Shown: in pieces, positions 1 through 7,958 of the stretch
Layout of the letters: every line of letters starts with the position of its first letter
Numbering within the stretch: position 1 is the first letter of the stretch
DNA from: Spirochaetota bacterium
GTDB lineage: Bacteria; Spirochaetota; Spirochaetia; Treponematales; Treponemataceae
Direction of reading: 5' to 3'
Length of the DNA stretch: 54,035 bases
Assembly: GCA_023393015.1 (NCBI GenBank)
Contig: JAEWMY010000053.1
Coordinates: 1-54,035 of the forward strand
The notes under the pieces: generated by a model
The model's input: the letters and a program-made list of their open reading frames with translations, nothing else
The model's database searches: none
What the model was told of the DNA's origin: nothing
Position numbers and translations under genes: made by a program

Positions 1-2678
1 ATGTCGTCCTCGACGACGTTGACGGCCTCGACCGACCAGCGGAACCTGCCCTCGTCAAGGGCCTTGAGGTCCGAGAGGATCACGTGGGTTTCGCGGGTTT
101 CGCGCGCGGCGTGGGTCTTCTTGCCGGAAAGGTCCTTGAGCTCGAAACGGTATGCCGTCGCCCCGGGAACGGACGCCCAGGAGAAGCGGATTGACTTATT
201 GGACGAGAGGAATTCGGGACCGAGGATGACGCCCGGCGCTGGCTCGACCAAGGCGCTCGCGGGGAGCTTGGGTATGGGGGATACGACGATCGATGCGGGT
301 TTCGTCGGCGTTATGTTGAGACCGTCTTCCGTATGCCCGATTACGGTCCACCACCAGGTTCCTTCCTCGAGTCGGGGAAGGCGGACCTCGCGCGCGGGAT
401 TCGCGATGACGATCGAGCCCGCGTCGTACGCCCTGAGCGAATCGACGTCCGCGGCATCAAGGCCCTCCCGTCGCTTCGATAGGACGAGACGCGCCGAAAC
501 GGGTCGCTCAACGCTCGACCATCGCGCCGAACCCGGTTTCAAAAGCGCCTCGATCCCGTCGATTCGCAGCCCGTCCTCGGGGGATTCGAGCGCGATCGGC
601 TTGAGGCGTTTCAGTTCGAAGGGATACTTCCCGATGACGCCGGTTCGCCTCGTCGAAAGCGGGGTTTCCTCCGCGAAGGCCTGTACCGTCCAGTACCAGG
701 CCCCTTCGGCGAAGGACTCGAGCCGTATCGTAAGTTCGGTGCCGTCGATGGCCGTACGCTCGAAAAGGGGGGTCGTACCGCTCGCGGGCCGGAAGAGTTT
801 CAGCGCGTACATCGTCGCGCCTTCGACGGGATTCCACCGGAAGGTCGAGGGGAGGCCCGAACGGACGACGACGCGCCCGCCCGATTGCGGGCTCACGGCG
901 ACGGGCGGATCGAGCGGCGGCAATATGGACACGCGGCGCGGCGGGGTTGCGAGCTCGAGGTCGCCGAGGTGAGAGACGAGCCTCCACTGCCATTCGCCGA
1001 CGGGAAGGGCCGCTCCGCTCGCGGATCCGCCGTTTTGCACGGAATCCACATAGGCGTCGGAAAAGTCGCCGGTTGCTGATACCTGGAAACGGACGTCCGA
1101 GGGGACGTTCGTCTTCCACGTAAAGCGCGTGTCGGCCGCGAGGTTCATGGAGATCGCGTAACCGTCGGGCGGGAACGAGGCGCGATGGACGAGATCGCCC
1201 GAGAGGGCGACGAAACCGCGCACCTCGGACGAAGGCGAAGAGATTCCTTCGGCGTCGGTCTGGCGTACGGCCCAGTACCATCGCCCGTCGCGAAGCTCCG
1301 TTCGCGCCTTGTCGAGATTAACGACGTTGTCGCGCACGACGACGTCCACGACGGGCGAGGCGAGGGACGGCGAGTCGGAGACGGTGAGGCGCGTCGTGTC
1401 GATGTCGGGATTGTCGCGCCAGGAAAAGACGAGACCCCGCGAGGTCGAGCGCGTGTTGAGTATCTCGTTTTGGCGCGGGACGAGGAGGGCGGGCGCGGTA
1501 AGCTCTCCGCTCTTGCGGACGACGAAGCTCCTGGTTTCGGTGCCGCCGACGTATCCCTCGTCGCCGTGGCGGTACCAGGGGGTCACGCGCCAGTACCAGC
1601 GTCCTTCGCCGAGACTGGATATGATGGAGGAGGGCGACGTGCACCGTTGGTCCACGACGGGGGAGTTCATTCCGGGGTTGTCCGCCACAGCGAGCCGCCA
1701 ATGGCCGACGTAGGGGTTCGACGTCCAGAGGAACCGGACGGCGGGTTTTCGGGAACGGAAGGAGTAGGAGTAGCCTTCTGCCGGCGCGATGGGCGCGGGA
1801 TTCGGGGCGGAGTGGACGGTAAACCGTCCCGAGTCGCGTACCTCGTCGCCCTCGAGGAGCCTCCAATGCCAGGTTCCCTCGCCGACCGGAACGCCGACTC
1901 GACCGGCCGACTCCGTGATCCGCGTGGCACGTTCAGTCTCCGCGAAAGTGCGGTCGCGCGAAAGGCCGAGCGTATACTCGGTATCGTCTCCCGTCTCGAG
2001 CAGGGCGAAGGGAACAGCGAAGTCTCCCTGATCGTGCTGGAGGAACCGCGCGTTAGGCGCTGGTGTCGCGACGCGGACCACGCCCGTTTCGATCTGTCCG
2101 GCTGCGGAGAGAAGGGCGTTCGATCCCGAGTCCACGCGGACGCCGTCCGCGGTCTCGACCGAACCCGCGATCACGCGCACGGAAAGACCTCCGGTATCGC
2201 CCGCGCTCAAGGCGGCCGAGCTTCCCGAGGCGAGGTCGAGCCTGTTGCCGCCGGAAGAAAGGGCGAACGAAGACGAGCCCTCGCGGGACGTCACCAGGAC
2301 CGAACCGCCTTCGAGGGATATCTCCGGCGTCGAGGAGTCATTCACGACAACCTGGATCATCGTGTTCTCGGTCAGATCCACGGCGTTTCCGTCGGGAAAA
2401 TGGAGCGTCGCCTCGGAAAGCTCCGCGGTGCGGATCGTGTCTCCGTTGTAGACGGGAGACTCCTGCCTGAGCCGATCCCAAAGGACGCGCTCCGCTATGC
2501 GGCGCTGGGCCGTACGGTGCTTGAAGGTGATGACGGCCACGGGGCCTTCGTTGTATTTGACGAGCGCCGCGTTCAATTCCCTCGCGAAGGCGTAGAGGCT
2601 CGCCGCCGCGCCCGCGAGGCAGAACAGGACGACGAGCGCGTCCTTAACCCTCGAATGAATATTTCTTTTCTTCGTCAT
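1..2678 (-). CDS. FecR-domain protein with repeated WxW beta modules (3' end outside window)
   Basis: The minus-strand frame opens at an ATG at 2678-2676, inside the last codons of the upstream cyclase, and stays open to base 1, so about 892 codons are visible and the C-terminus is missing. Residues 13-31 form one hydrophobic segment, a signal peptide or membrane anchor. Residues about 40-130 match the FecR fold: a Gly-Pro-Val-Ala turn, a YNGDTIRT segment, then HFPDGNAVDL. Further on, a module recurs about every 90-100 residues, marked by a tryptophan pair such as RWYWRV, RWYWAV, EWQWRL, AWYWTV and TWWWTV, resembling fibronectin III-like beta sandwiches. FecR domains sense or relay envelope signals. 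Overlap with the cyclase gene suggests coupled translation and a shared task, with this protein acting in the periplasm. Domain call is firm; function is inferred. Confidence 0.8.
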   Translation of the reverse strand, partial: MTKKRNIHSRVKDALVVLFCLAGAAASLYAFARELNAALVKYNEGPVAVITFKHRTAQRRIAERVLWDRLRQESPVYNGDTIRTAELSEATLHFPDGNAVDLTENTMIQVVVNDSSTPEISLEGGSVLVTSREGSSSFALSSGGNRLDLASGSSAALSAGDTGGLSVRVIAGSVETADGVRVDSGSNALLSAAGQIETGVVRVATPAPNARFLQHDQGDFAVPFALLETGDDTEYTLGLSRDRTFAETERATRITESAGRVGVPVGEGTWHWRLLEGDEVRDSGRFTVHSAPNPAPIAPAEGYSYSFRSRKPAVRFLWTSNPYVGHWRLAVADNPGMNSPVVDQRCTSPSSIISSLGEGRWYWRVTPWYRHGDEGYVGGTETRSFVVRKSGELTAPALLVPRQNEILNTRSTSRGLVFSWRDNPDIDTTRLTVSDSPSLASPVVDVVVRDNVVNLDKARTELRDGRWYWAVRQTDAEGISSPSSEVRGFVALSGDLVHRASFPPDGYAISMNLAADTRFTWKTNVPSDVRFQVSATGDFSDAYVDSVQNGGSASGAALPVGEWQWRLVSHLGDLELATPPRRVSILPPLDPPVAVSPQSGGRVVVRSGLPSTFRWNPVEGATMYALKLFRPASGTTPLFERTAIDGTELTIRLESFAEGAWYWTVQAFAEETPLSTRRTGVIGKYPFELKRLKPIALESPEDGLRIDGIEALLKPGSARWSSVERPVSARLVLSKRREGLDAADVDSLRAYDAGSIVIANPAREVRLPRLEEGTWWWTVIGHTEDGLNITPTKPASIVVSPIPKLPASALVEPAPGVILGPEFLSSNKSIRFSWASVPGATAYRFELKDLSGKKTHAARETRETHVILSDLKALDEGRFRWSVEAVNVVEDD

Positions 2679-4572
2679 CGAGGCGTACCTTTTCGTATTC
2701 GGGGGTGGGAAGTCCGAGCAGCTCGCGCACTTCCTTGAGGGATGACGGTCCCGATTTTCCCGCGCCGGGGATATCGTCGGCTGTCGGTATGTTTACGAGC
2801 GCGAAGAGCCGGATTTTCTCGCTTTTTCCCTTTACGGTGACCGCCGGCATCTCCTCGACGAGCACGTAATCGCGAACGAGGTTCCAGGTGTGCTCGGTGA
2901 TGAGTATGTCCGTACAGAGCGGCTTGTTGAGGGACTCCGTGCGCGAGGCGAGGTTGACCGAATCGCCTATGACGGTGTACTCCATGCGTTCGTGGGAACC
3001 GATCTGTCCCGCGATGACCTCTCCGGTGTTTATTCCGCAACCGATCTTGATGACCGGTTTCCTGTCGCCGCCGCGTCCCTTGTTGAACTCGATGAGGGCG
3101 GCGCGCATCGCGAGGGCGGAGCGCACGCAGTTGCGCGCGTCGAGCTCGGGCGTTCCCGCCGACACCGGCGCTCCCCAGATCGCCATGACGGCGTCCCCGA
3201 TGAACTTGTCGACGACGCCGCCCGAGGTATTGACGCACGAGACCATCCTGGTCATGTATTCGTTGAGGAACTCCACGACCTCGTACGGCTCGAGGCGTTC
3301 CGATATCGAGGTGAATGACCGTATGTCCGAGAAGAAGATCGTCGCGGTTTTCGCCTCGCCGCCGAGGGTTAGCTCGCCGCGCGCCGCCTTTTCCGCTATC
3401 TCCGGGTTGATGAACCGGCCGAAGGTGTCCTTGAGCCGTTCCCGTTCCGCGAGGCCGAGGGCCATCTCGCCGAATCGGGTCGTCAGGACGCCGAGCTCGT
3501 CGCGGCTCTTGGACGCGAGCGCGACGTTGAAGTTGCCGCGCGCGATCTCTCCCGAGGCCGCGGCGAGGCGACGGATGGGCTTGCTGATCGACTTGGAGAA
3601 GAACCAGATAAACAGGACGGCGATGAAGAGGACTGCCAGGGTCAGCCAGACGTTCTGTATCGTCGTGCGTCTGACGCCCTCGAAGACGAGGGCAGACTCG
3701 ATCGTCGTCAACACGCCGATATCGGCGACGTTGATCTTGCGGTACGCGCCGAAATACTCGCGCTTCCGTCCCGTTTCGGCGTCCTCGTGCCTGTAGCGTA
3801 TCTGGCGGTTGACGTCGTTGCTGTTCTCGCGCATGGACGAGACGAGGGGGTAGTCGCGCATGTTGAGTCCCGCGAGCACGAGGTCGCCGTCCGAATGCAC
3901 CAGGAGATCCCCTTCGTGATTGACCATGAAGGAGGTGTTGAGCGTACCGGTACCGAAGGCCTCGCCGAGTTCTTCGGTGGAAAAGAGGATGATTACCGCC
4001 TGCCTGTAGCCCCATTCGGCCCAGGGGTACACGAGAGCCATCATCGGGACGCCGAGGACGGGTGAGGCGTTCAGGGCGAATGAGGCCCCTTCCTCGGCCA
4101 GGTCGACGCTGTCGGAGACCGAGGCGGTAAAATCGCCGACGCGGGAGGGATCAAGCTCGTTCGAGAGGAAAAAGCGGTTATTCAGGTATTCGGTAGAACG
4201 CGTCGCGCCCGATCCGTCAGAGAGGACGATGGCGGCGATGGCGGGGTTACGTTCGTAAAAGAAGGCGGAAGCCTGGCGCGAAAGGGCTCCGGTTGAGCCC
4301 GCGGCGTTTATAAGGTCAAGGAGCAAAAAGACGTTCGCCCGTATGGTGGCGAGCTCCGATTCGGCCGCCGTCGCCGACCTCGTATTGACCGTGTGGTTGT
4401 TTTCCTCGGCCGTGACGCGCACGTCAGAGCTGACGTAGTACGTTACCAGGGCCGTAATCGTGCCCAGGGAAACCAGGACTAAAATCGTGATAATCAGGAT
4501 AAGCTTGACAGCTATGGAAAACTTGATCTGAGCCCCAGAAAGCCCGTCGACGGCAGGATCCTCGGAACGCAT
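2644..4572 (-). CDS. membrane adenylate cyclase, Cache-HAMP-class III catalytic domain
   Basis: This 642-residue protein should make cAMP from ATP. Residues 18-46 are a first membrane helix. About 50-300 form a periplasmic Cache-like sensor, 308-326 a second helix, 326-380 a HAMP linker, and about 405-595 the catalytic domain. The metal-binding aspartates are D416 (FFSDIRSF) and D460 (FIGDAVMAIWG). K456 and D537 fit the adenine-selecting pair. N540 and R544 are the transition-state residues, so all expected catalytic residues are present and the enzyme should work as a homodimer. The ATG follows an AGAGG ribosome site and a good promoter (4603-4631). The FecR protein gene begins within its last codons. 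A guanylate cyclase is less likely given the K/D pair. The ligand of the sensor domain cannot be told from sequence. Confidence 0.93.
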   Translation of the reverse strand: MRSEDPAVDGLSGAQIKFSIAVKLILIITILVLVSLGTITALVTYYVSSDVRVTAEENNHTVNTRSATAAESELATIRANVFLLLDLINAAGSTGALSRQASAFFYERNPAIAAIVLSDGSGATRSTEYLNNRFFLSNELDPSRVGDFTASVSDSVDLAEEGASFALNASPVLGVPMMALVYPWAEWGYRQAVIILFSTEELGEAFGTGTLNTSFMVNHEGDLLVHSDGDLVLAGLNMRDYPLVSSMRENSNDVNRQIRYRHEDAETGRKREYFGAYRKINVADIGVLTTIESALVFEGVRRTTIQNVWLTLAVLFIAVLFIWFFSKSISKPIRRLAAASGEIARGNFNVALASKSRDELGVLTTRFGEMALGLAERERLKDTFGRFINPEIAEKAARGELTLGGEAKTATIFFSDIRSFTSISERLEPYEVVEFLNEYMTRMVSCVNTSGGVVDKFIGDAVMAIWGAPVSAGTPELDARNCVRSALAMRAALIEFNKGRGGDRKPVIKIGCGINTGEVIAGQIGSHERMEYTVIGDSVNLASRTESLNKPLCTDILITEHTWNLVRDYVLVEEMPAVTVKGKSEKIRLFALVNIPTADDIPGAGKSGPSSLKEVRELLGLPTPEYEKVRLDDEEKKYSFEG

Positions 4573-4602
4573 TCGATACCTCTATATTGATGTAATGCGT
4601 CG

Positions 4603-4631
4603 AGTCTATCCTATTACGTACAATTTTTCAA
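4603..4631 (-). promoter_or_regulatory. sigma70-type promoter of the Cache adenylate cyclase
   Basis: Read on the minus strand, TTGAAA (4631-4626) is followed by a 17-base spacer and TAGACT (4608-4603), in an AT-rich stretch just upstream of the cyclase start at 4572. Confidence 0.6.
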
Positions 4632-4683
4632 ATATATCCAGATAGTATTTGACGAAAATGGAACTTTTGGTCCCTTCCCGACC

Positions 4684-4712
4684 TTGACGTCTCAAATTTT
4701 CGACCCTATAGT
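4684..4712 (+). promoter_or_regulatory. sigma70-type promoter of the AraC-family regulator
   Basis: TTGACG (4684-4689), a spacer of exactly 17 bases, and TATAGT (4707-4712). This is a close consensus match about 43 bases before the regulator's ATG. It is back to back with the cyclase promoter, so one factor bound between them could control both genes. Confidence 0.7.
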
Positions 4713-4754
4713 GAAACGGACGGTTAGCGCCATGACGCGGCCGTCAAGGGAACG

Positions 4755-5675
4755 ATGGAGTTTTACACGACCGGGAAGAAGTATAGCGTTACGTATCGGC
4801 TTCCGCTCGTCTGGCGCGTCATCGATTCGTTCGACCGGGTCGAGAACGAGGGGAGTTTTTCGGTTCTCTTCGTCGAGGACGGAAAGGGCGTCATACGCCT
4901 GAACGGGGTTCGCCACGTCCTTTTCGCCCCTTCGTTCCTCCTCCTTTCGGAAAGCGACGCCATTTCGGCGGACGGTGAAATCGCGGACTTGCGGTGCCGT
5001 CAGCTTCGGTTCCTTCCCGGCCTCCTCAACGCGCGCTTTACCCTCGAGACGATACGGGACGAGACCAACTTCGGCGACCTCGACAAGCTCGACCTTTTCT
5101 TGCTCCAAACCTTCTTTGATTCGGGAGCGAGAGGCCGCAGGATCCCGACATCGTACCTCGCCTCGTTCAAGGGTTTTTTCGACGGCGTGTGCTCGGCCCT
5201 CGAAGACCAGATCGACGACCTCTGGCCCTGCCGGAGCAAGGCCACCTTCATAGAGCTTCTCACCCTCGCGCGGCAAATACGGGAAATGTCGACGCGGTCC
5301 GAAGCCCCCGCGGTAATCGGTCCCGAGGCCCCGTCCAAGGAAATCCTGGAGATCATGTATTACCTGCAGGCTCACTACGGATCCCGTATCAGGATATCCG
5401 ATCTCGCCGGCAGGTTCGGCCTGAACCGCACGACCATGCACTACCGCTTCAAGGCCTTTACCGGCCTTTCCGTCGGGGAATACCTCGCGCGCACGCGCAT
5501 ATCGATGGCCGCGACCATGTTGCGCGACACCTCCCTTACGGCCTCGGAGATAGCCTGGAAGGTCGGGTTCCAAAACTACGCGAACTTTTACAGCAGTTTC
5601 AGGCGACATTGCGGTTCGGACCCCGTCCGCTACCGCAGGGACATCTCCGTCATGAAGACAAAATGTCCGTGCTGA
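4755..5675 (+). CDS. AraC-family transcriptional regulator
   Basis: This 306-residue regulator ends in a typical AraC/XylS DNA-binding domain with two helix-turn-helix units (about 205-295). The first is in RISDLAGRFGLNRTTMHYRF and the second in LTASEIAWKVGFQNYANF, followed by the FYSSFRRHCGSDPVRYR signature. The N-terminal 190 residues look like a cupin-type effector domain but show no recognisable ligand motif. An AAGGGA ribosome site at 4746-4751 fixes the ATG at 4755. The gene is divergent from the Cache cyclase and its last 26 bases overlap the convergent hydrolase gene. Likely targets are itself and the adjacent cyclase, which is inference. Class is certain; effector unknown. Confidence 0.92.
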   Translation: MEFYTTGKKYSVTYRLPLVWRVIDSFDRVENEGSFSVLFVEDGKGVIRLNGVRHVLFAPSFLLLSESDAISADGEIADLRCRQLRFLPGLLNARFTLETIRDETNFGDLDKLDLFLLQTFFDSGARGRRIPTSYLASFKGFFDGVCSALEDQIDDLWPCRSKATFIELLTLARQIREMSTRSEAPAVIGPEAPSKEILEIMYYLQAHYGSRIRISDLAGRFGLNRTTMHYRFKAFTGLSVGEYLARTRISMAATMLRDTSLTASEIAWKVGFQNYANFYSSFRRHCGSDPVRYRRDISVMKTKCPC

Positions 5676-6174
5676 GGGAAACGCGCGCGAATTTCGACAG
5701 CACCACGCACATGCACGAGTGCAGTTCCTCGCCGGTCTTGCCGCCGTCGGCCTTGGCGTTCGAGCAGTCGGAGAGCAGGGTGAACCGGTTGCCGCGGTGG
5801 TATCCCTCGATTATCGTCGATGCGACGCACATGGTCGTGCCGTAGCCGACGATGAAGAACTCCGTCTCCTTACGCTTGGCGGCCACCCGGGAAAACGACT
5901 CGTCGGAATAGCAGGAAAAATTCGACTTCACGAACTCGCGCTCAGCTCCCACGGGCTCGAATCCGGGAACGTAATTCGCGTACGGAGTTCCCCGCGCGAA
6001 GACGTCGCCGTCCTGCTCGTGGCGGACGTGCATGATCTCCCAGTCTCCTTCCCTCGCGCGCTCGAGCAGGTACTGGATCTTGAACAGGCTTTCCTCGACG
6101 TTGTGAATGTGGAACGGCCGCGTACGGTCGCTGTATTCGCGCTGAACGTCTACGAGAAGCAGGATTCTTTCCAT
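5650..6174 (-). CDS. isochorismatase-family cysteine hydrolase
   Basis: Starting at ATG 6174-6172 gives 174 residues. The frame is open further upstream, but that part is arginine-rich and antisense-like, while MERILLLVDVQREY is the normal family N-terminus. The catalytic triad is visible: D9 (LLVDVQ), K83 (FVKSNFS) and C116 (TTMCVAST), in the family order and spacing. The start overlaps the stop of the M20 peptidase gene (TAATG), so translation is coupled. It is the last gene of the 9209-5650 operon. Nicotinamidases in this superfamily carry an Asp-His-His metal site that is not evident here, so a nicotinamidase call is not supported. The substrate is unknown. Confidence 0.88.
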   Translation of the reverse strand: MERILLLVDVQREYSDRTRPFHIHNVEESLFKIQYLLERAREGDWEIMHVRHEQDGDVFARGTPYANYVPGFEPVGAEREFVKSNFSCYSDESFSRVAAKRKETEFFIVGYGTTMCVASTIIEGYHRGNRFTLLSDCSNAKADGGKTGEELHSCMCVVLSKFARVSLSTDILSS

Positions 6175-7394
6175 TACGGCGCGCCTCCTTGTTTTACGCC
6201 TTTCGCGTCGCCGTCTTTCGCCGATACGAGGGAGAGAAAGGCGATATTGAGCGCGAGACGGTCCCGGTACGAGGCGATATCCATGAACTCGCCGGTCGTG
6301 TGCATTCCGCCGCCGCACGGTCCTATACCGTCGATAATGGCGACGGCGAGACCCGAGAGGTGGTTGCCGTCGCTACCGTACCCGACCGCCTCGCCCGCGA
6401 AACGGAAGCCCATCTTCCCCGCGAGGGCCGAAAGGTCTTTGTCGAGTTCGGTCGAGTCCTTCGCGGGCATGGCCGGAAGCCAGGCGACGCCGGTCAAGGT
6501 CGCCGCGCTCGCCGCCCCGTCCCTCGATTCAGGCGCGTAGGTCGCCTTCGCGATCGCGTCGATATCGGCGAGCAGGCGCTCGAGGTCGTCCGGGTCGCGG
6601 TAACGGATGTCTATCATCGCCTCCGCCGCGTCGGGCACGACGTTCGCCTTCGTGCCGCCCGAGATCGTCCCGACGTTCACCGTCAAGCCGCGGGAATAGT
6701 CGGTCAACGCCGATATACGCGCGGCCTTTTCGCAAAGCTCGCGTATCGCGTTCACCCCGAGGTCGTGCTCGAGTCCCGCGTGAGCGCCCTTGCCCGTTAC
6801 CGAGAGCTTGACCCACTTGACGCCCGCGTGCGCGGTGACGTAGTTGCCGTTCGGAAGGCCCGGCTCGAAGACGAGAACGTGAGCGATACTGTCGAGGGTG
6901 GAGCGCAGGGCCTCGACGCTGTTCGTCGACCCGGTTTCCTCTTCCTCCGTGATAACGATCCTGACATTTCGTCTGGTATTCTCGTCCTTCGTTTCCGAAA
7001 GGACGTTGAGCATCATCACGATCCCGCCTTTCATGTCGATGACGCCGGGTCCCGTGTAACGGCCCGGCGAGACGTCGAAGGCGAAGGGATTCGTCTTGTC
7101 GAAAACGGTATCGACGTGCCCGAGGAAGAGCACGCGCGGCGAGGCTCCCGCCGCCGAAAAGACGTGAACCGTCCGCCCGTTTTTGCCCGGACGCGCCTCG
7201 TGAACGTATCCCAATCGCCCGAATTCGGGGATTACGATTTTCATGCATTCCGCGATGCCGGCGGCGTTGCCGGTACCGGTGTTTACGGACACCATCCGCG
7301 AAAGCAGATTCTCCCAGTAGTCGCCGATGCCGTCCCGCGGAAACGCGAGGGAGGCGGCGAGCAGGAAGAGCGGTACAAAACGTGATCGATTCAT
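6174..7394 (-). CDS. M20-family zinc metallopeptidase, exported (carboxypeptidase G2-like)
   Basis: The ATG at 7394-7392 overlaps the stop of the acetyltransferase gene (ATGA) and gives 406 residues beginning with a hydrophobic signal segment (about 1-20). Dizinc ligands and catalytic residues of the M20 family are in place: H93 (LGHVDTV), bridging D120 (GVIDMKGG), the EE pair at about 152-153 (TEEEETGS), E177 (VFEPG) and H365 (GMHTTGEF). The order and spacing match CPG2-type aminoacylase and carboxypeptidase enzymes that release a C-terminal amino acid, often glutamate. The inserted dimerisation domain spans about 190-300. It is third in the operon. The precise substrate cannot be read from sequence. 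Confidence 0.92.
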   Translation of the reverse strand: MNRSRFVPLFLLAASLAFPRDGIGDYWENLLSRMVSVNTGTGNAAGIAECMKIVIPEFGRLGYVHEARPGKNGRTVHVFSAAGASPRVLFLGHVDTVFDKTNPFAFDVSPGRYTGPGVIDMKGGIVMMLNVLSETKDENTRRNVRIVITEEEETGSTNSVEALRSTLDSIAHVLVFEPGLPNGNYVTAHAGVKWVKLSVTGKGAHAGLEHDLGVNAIRELCEKAARISALTDYSRGLTVNVGTISGGTKANVVPDAAEAMIDIRYRDPDDLERLLADIDAIAKATYAPESRDGAASAATLTGVAWLPAMPAKDSTELDKDLSALAGKMGFRFAGEAVGYGSDGNHLSGLAVAIIDGIGPCGGGMHTTGEFMDIASYRDRLALNIAFLSLVSAKDGDAKGVKQGGAP

Positions 7395-7957
7395 ATAGCC
7401 TCCTTGGGCCACGCGTCGGCCCGCGAGAAATGACCGGCGTCCCGTACCTCGAGCGGTCCGGGGTAGTCGGGGGCGTTTTCCGGTCGGTTGAGTATCATCG
7501 GATCGGCGTCGCGCAGGGTCATGGCCTCTCCGCCGTCACGGAGCATCTCGACGTACTCGTAGTTTGAAAACGAGAAACGGTTTCCCGTCGGTACGAAGCC
7601 GTAGCCCCGGTAGAAGGACTCGAGCCGGCGCTGCGCGTGGAGCAGTATCCGCCGAAACCCCTTTCGCCCGCACGCCTCGAGCATGAAGCGCAACAGTTCG
7701 TGTCCGTATCCCTTGCCCCGGTATTCCTCCCTGACGGCGAGACGCTCGAGCTTGGCGAAGTCGGCGAAATAACGGATACGTCCACAAAGGGCCGGTTCGC
7801 CTTCGACATATCCGATAATCTGCGTCGCGGTGAAGTCGTTTCTGTCGAACTCCTCGTCGTAGGGGCAGTCCTGACCGTGCATGTAGACGATCGCCCGGAC
7901 CGCGACGACCCGCATCAATTCTTCCATGCTTTCGACAATCTTGATATTCGCGCCCAT
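7391..7957 (-). CDS. GNAT-family N-acetyltransferase
   Basis: A 188-residue GCN5-type acetyltransferase. The acetyl-CoA binding motif A is seen as LERLAVREEYRGKGYGHELLRFML, that is R-x-x-G-x-G (RGKGYG), with a following FYRGYGF motif B typical of the ElaA/GNAT group. An acidic cleft-like FDRNDF segment lies near residue 40. The gene begins one base after the stop of the nucleotidyltransferase gene and its stop overlaps the next ATG, so it sits in a coupled four-gene operon. The C-terminal 45 residues (after about 143) extend past the usual fold and have no recognisable motif. The acceptor substrate is unknown. Confidence 0.88.
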   Translation of the reverse strand: MGANIKIVESMEELMRVVAVRAIVYMHGQDCPYDEEFDRNDFTATQIIGYVEGEPALCGRIRYFADFAKLERLAVREEYRGKGYGHELLRFMLEACGRKGFRRILLHAQRRLESFYRGYGFVPTGNRFSFSNYEYVEMLRDGGEAMTLRDADPMILNRPENAPDYPGPLEVRDAGHFSRADAWPKEAI

Positions 7958-7958
7958 G

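Noticed and set aside
5650..6174. Nicotinamidase (PncA) assignment, with the NadD-like neighbour forming an NAD salvage operon
   Set aside because: The triad is there but the Asp-His-His metal site of PncA is not visible, so the simpler family-level call is kept.
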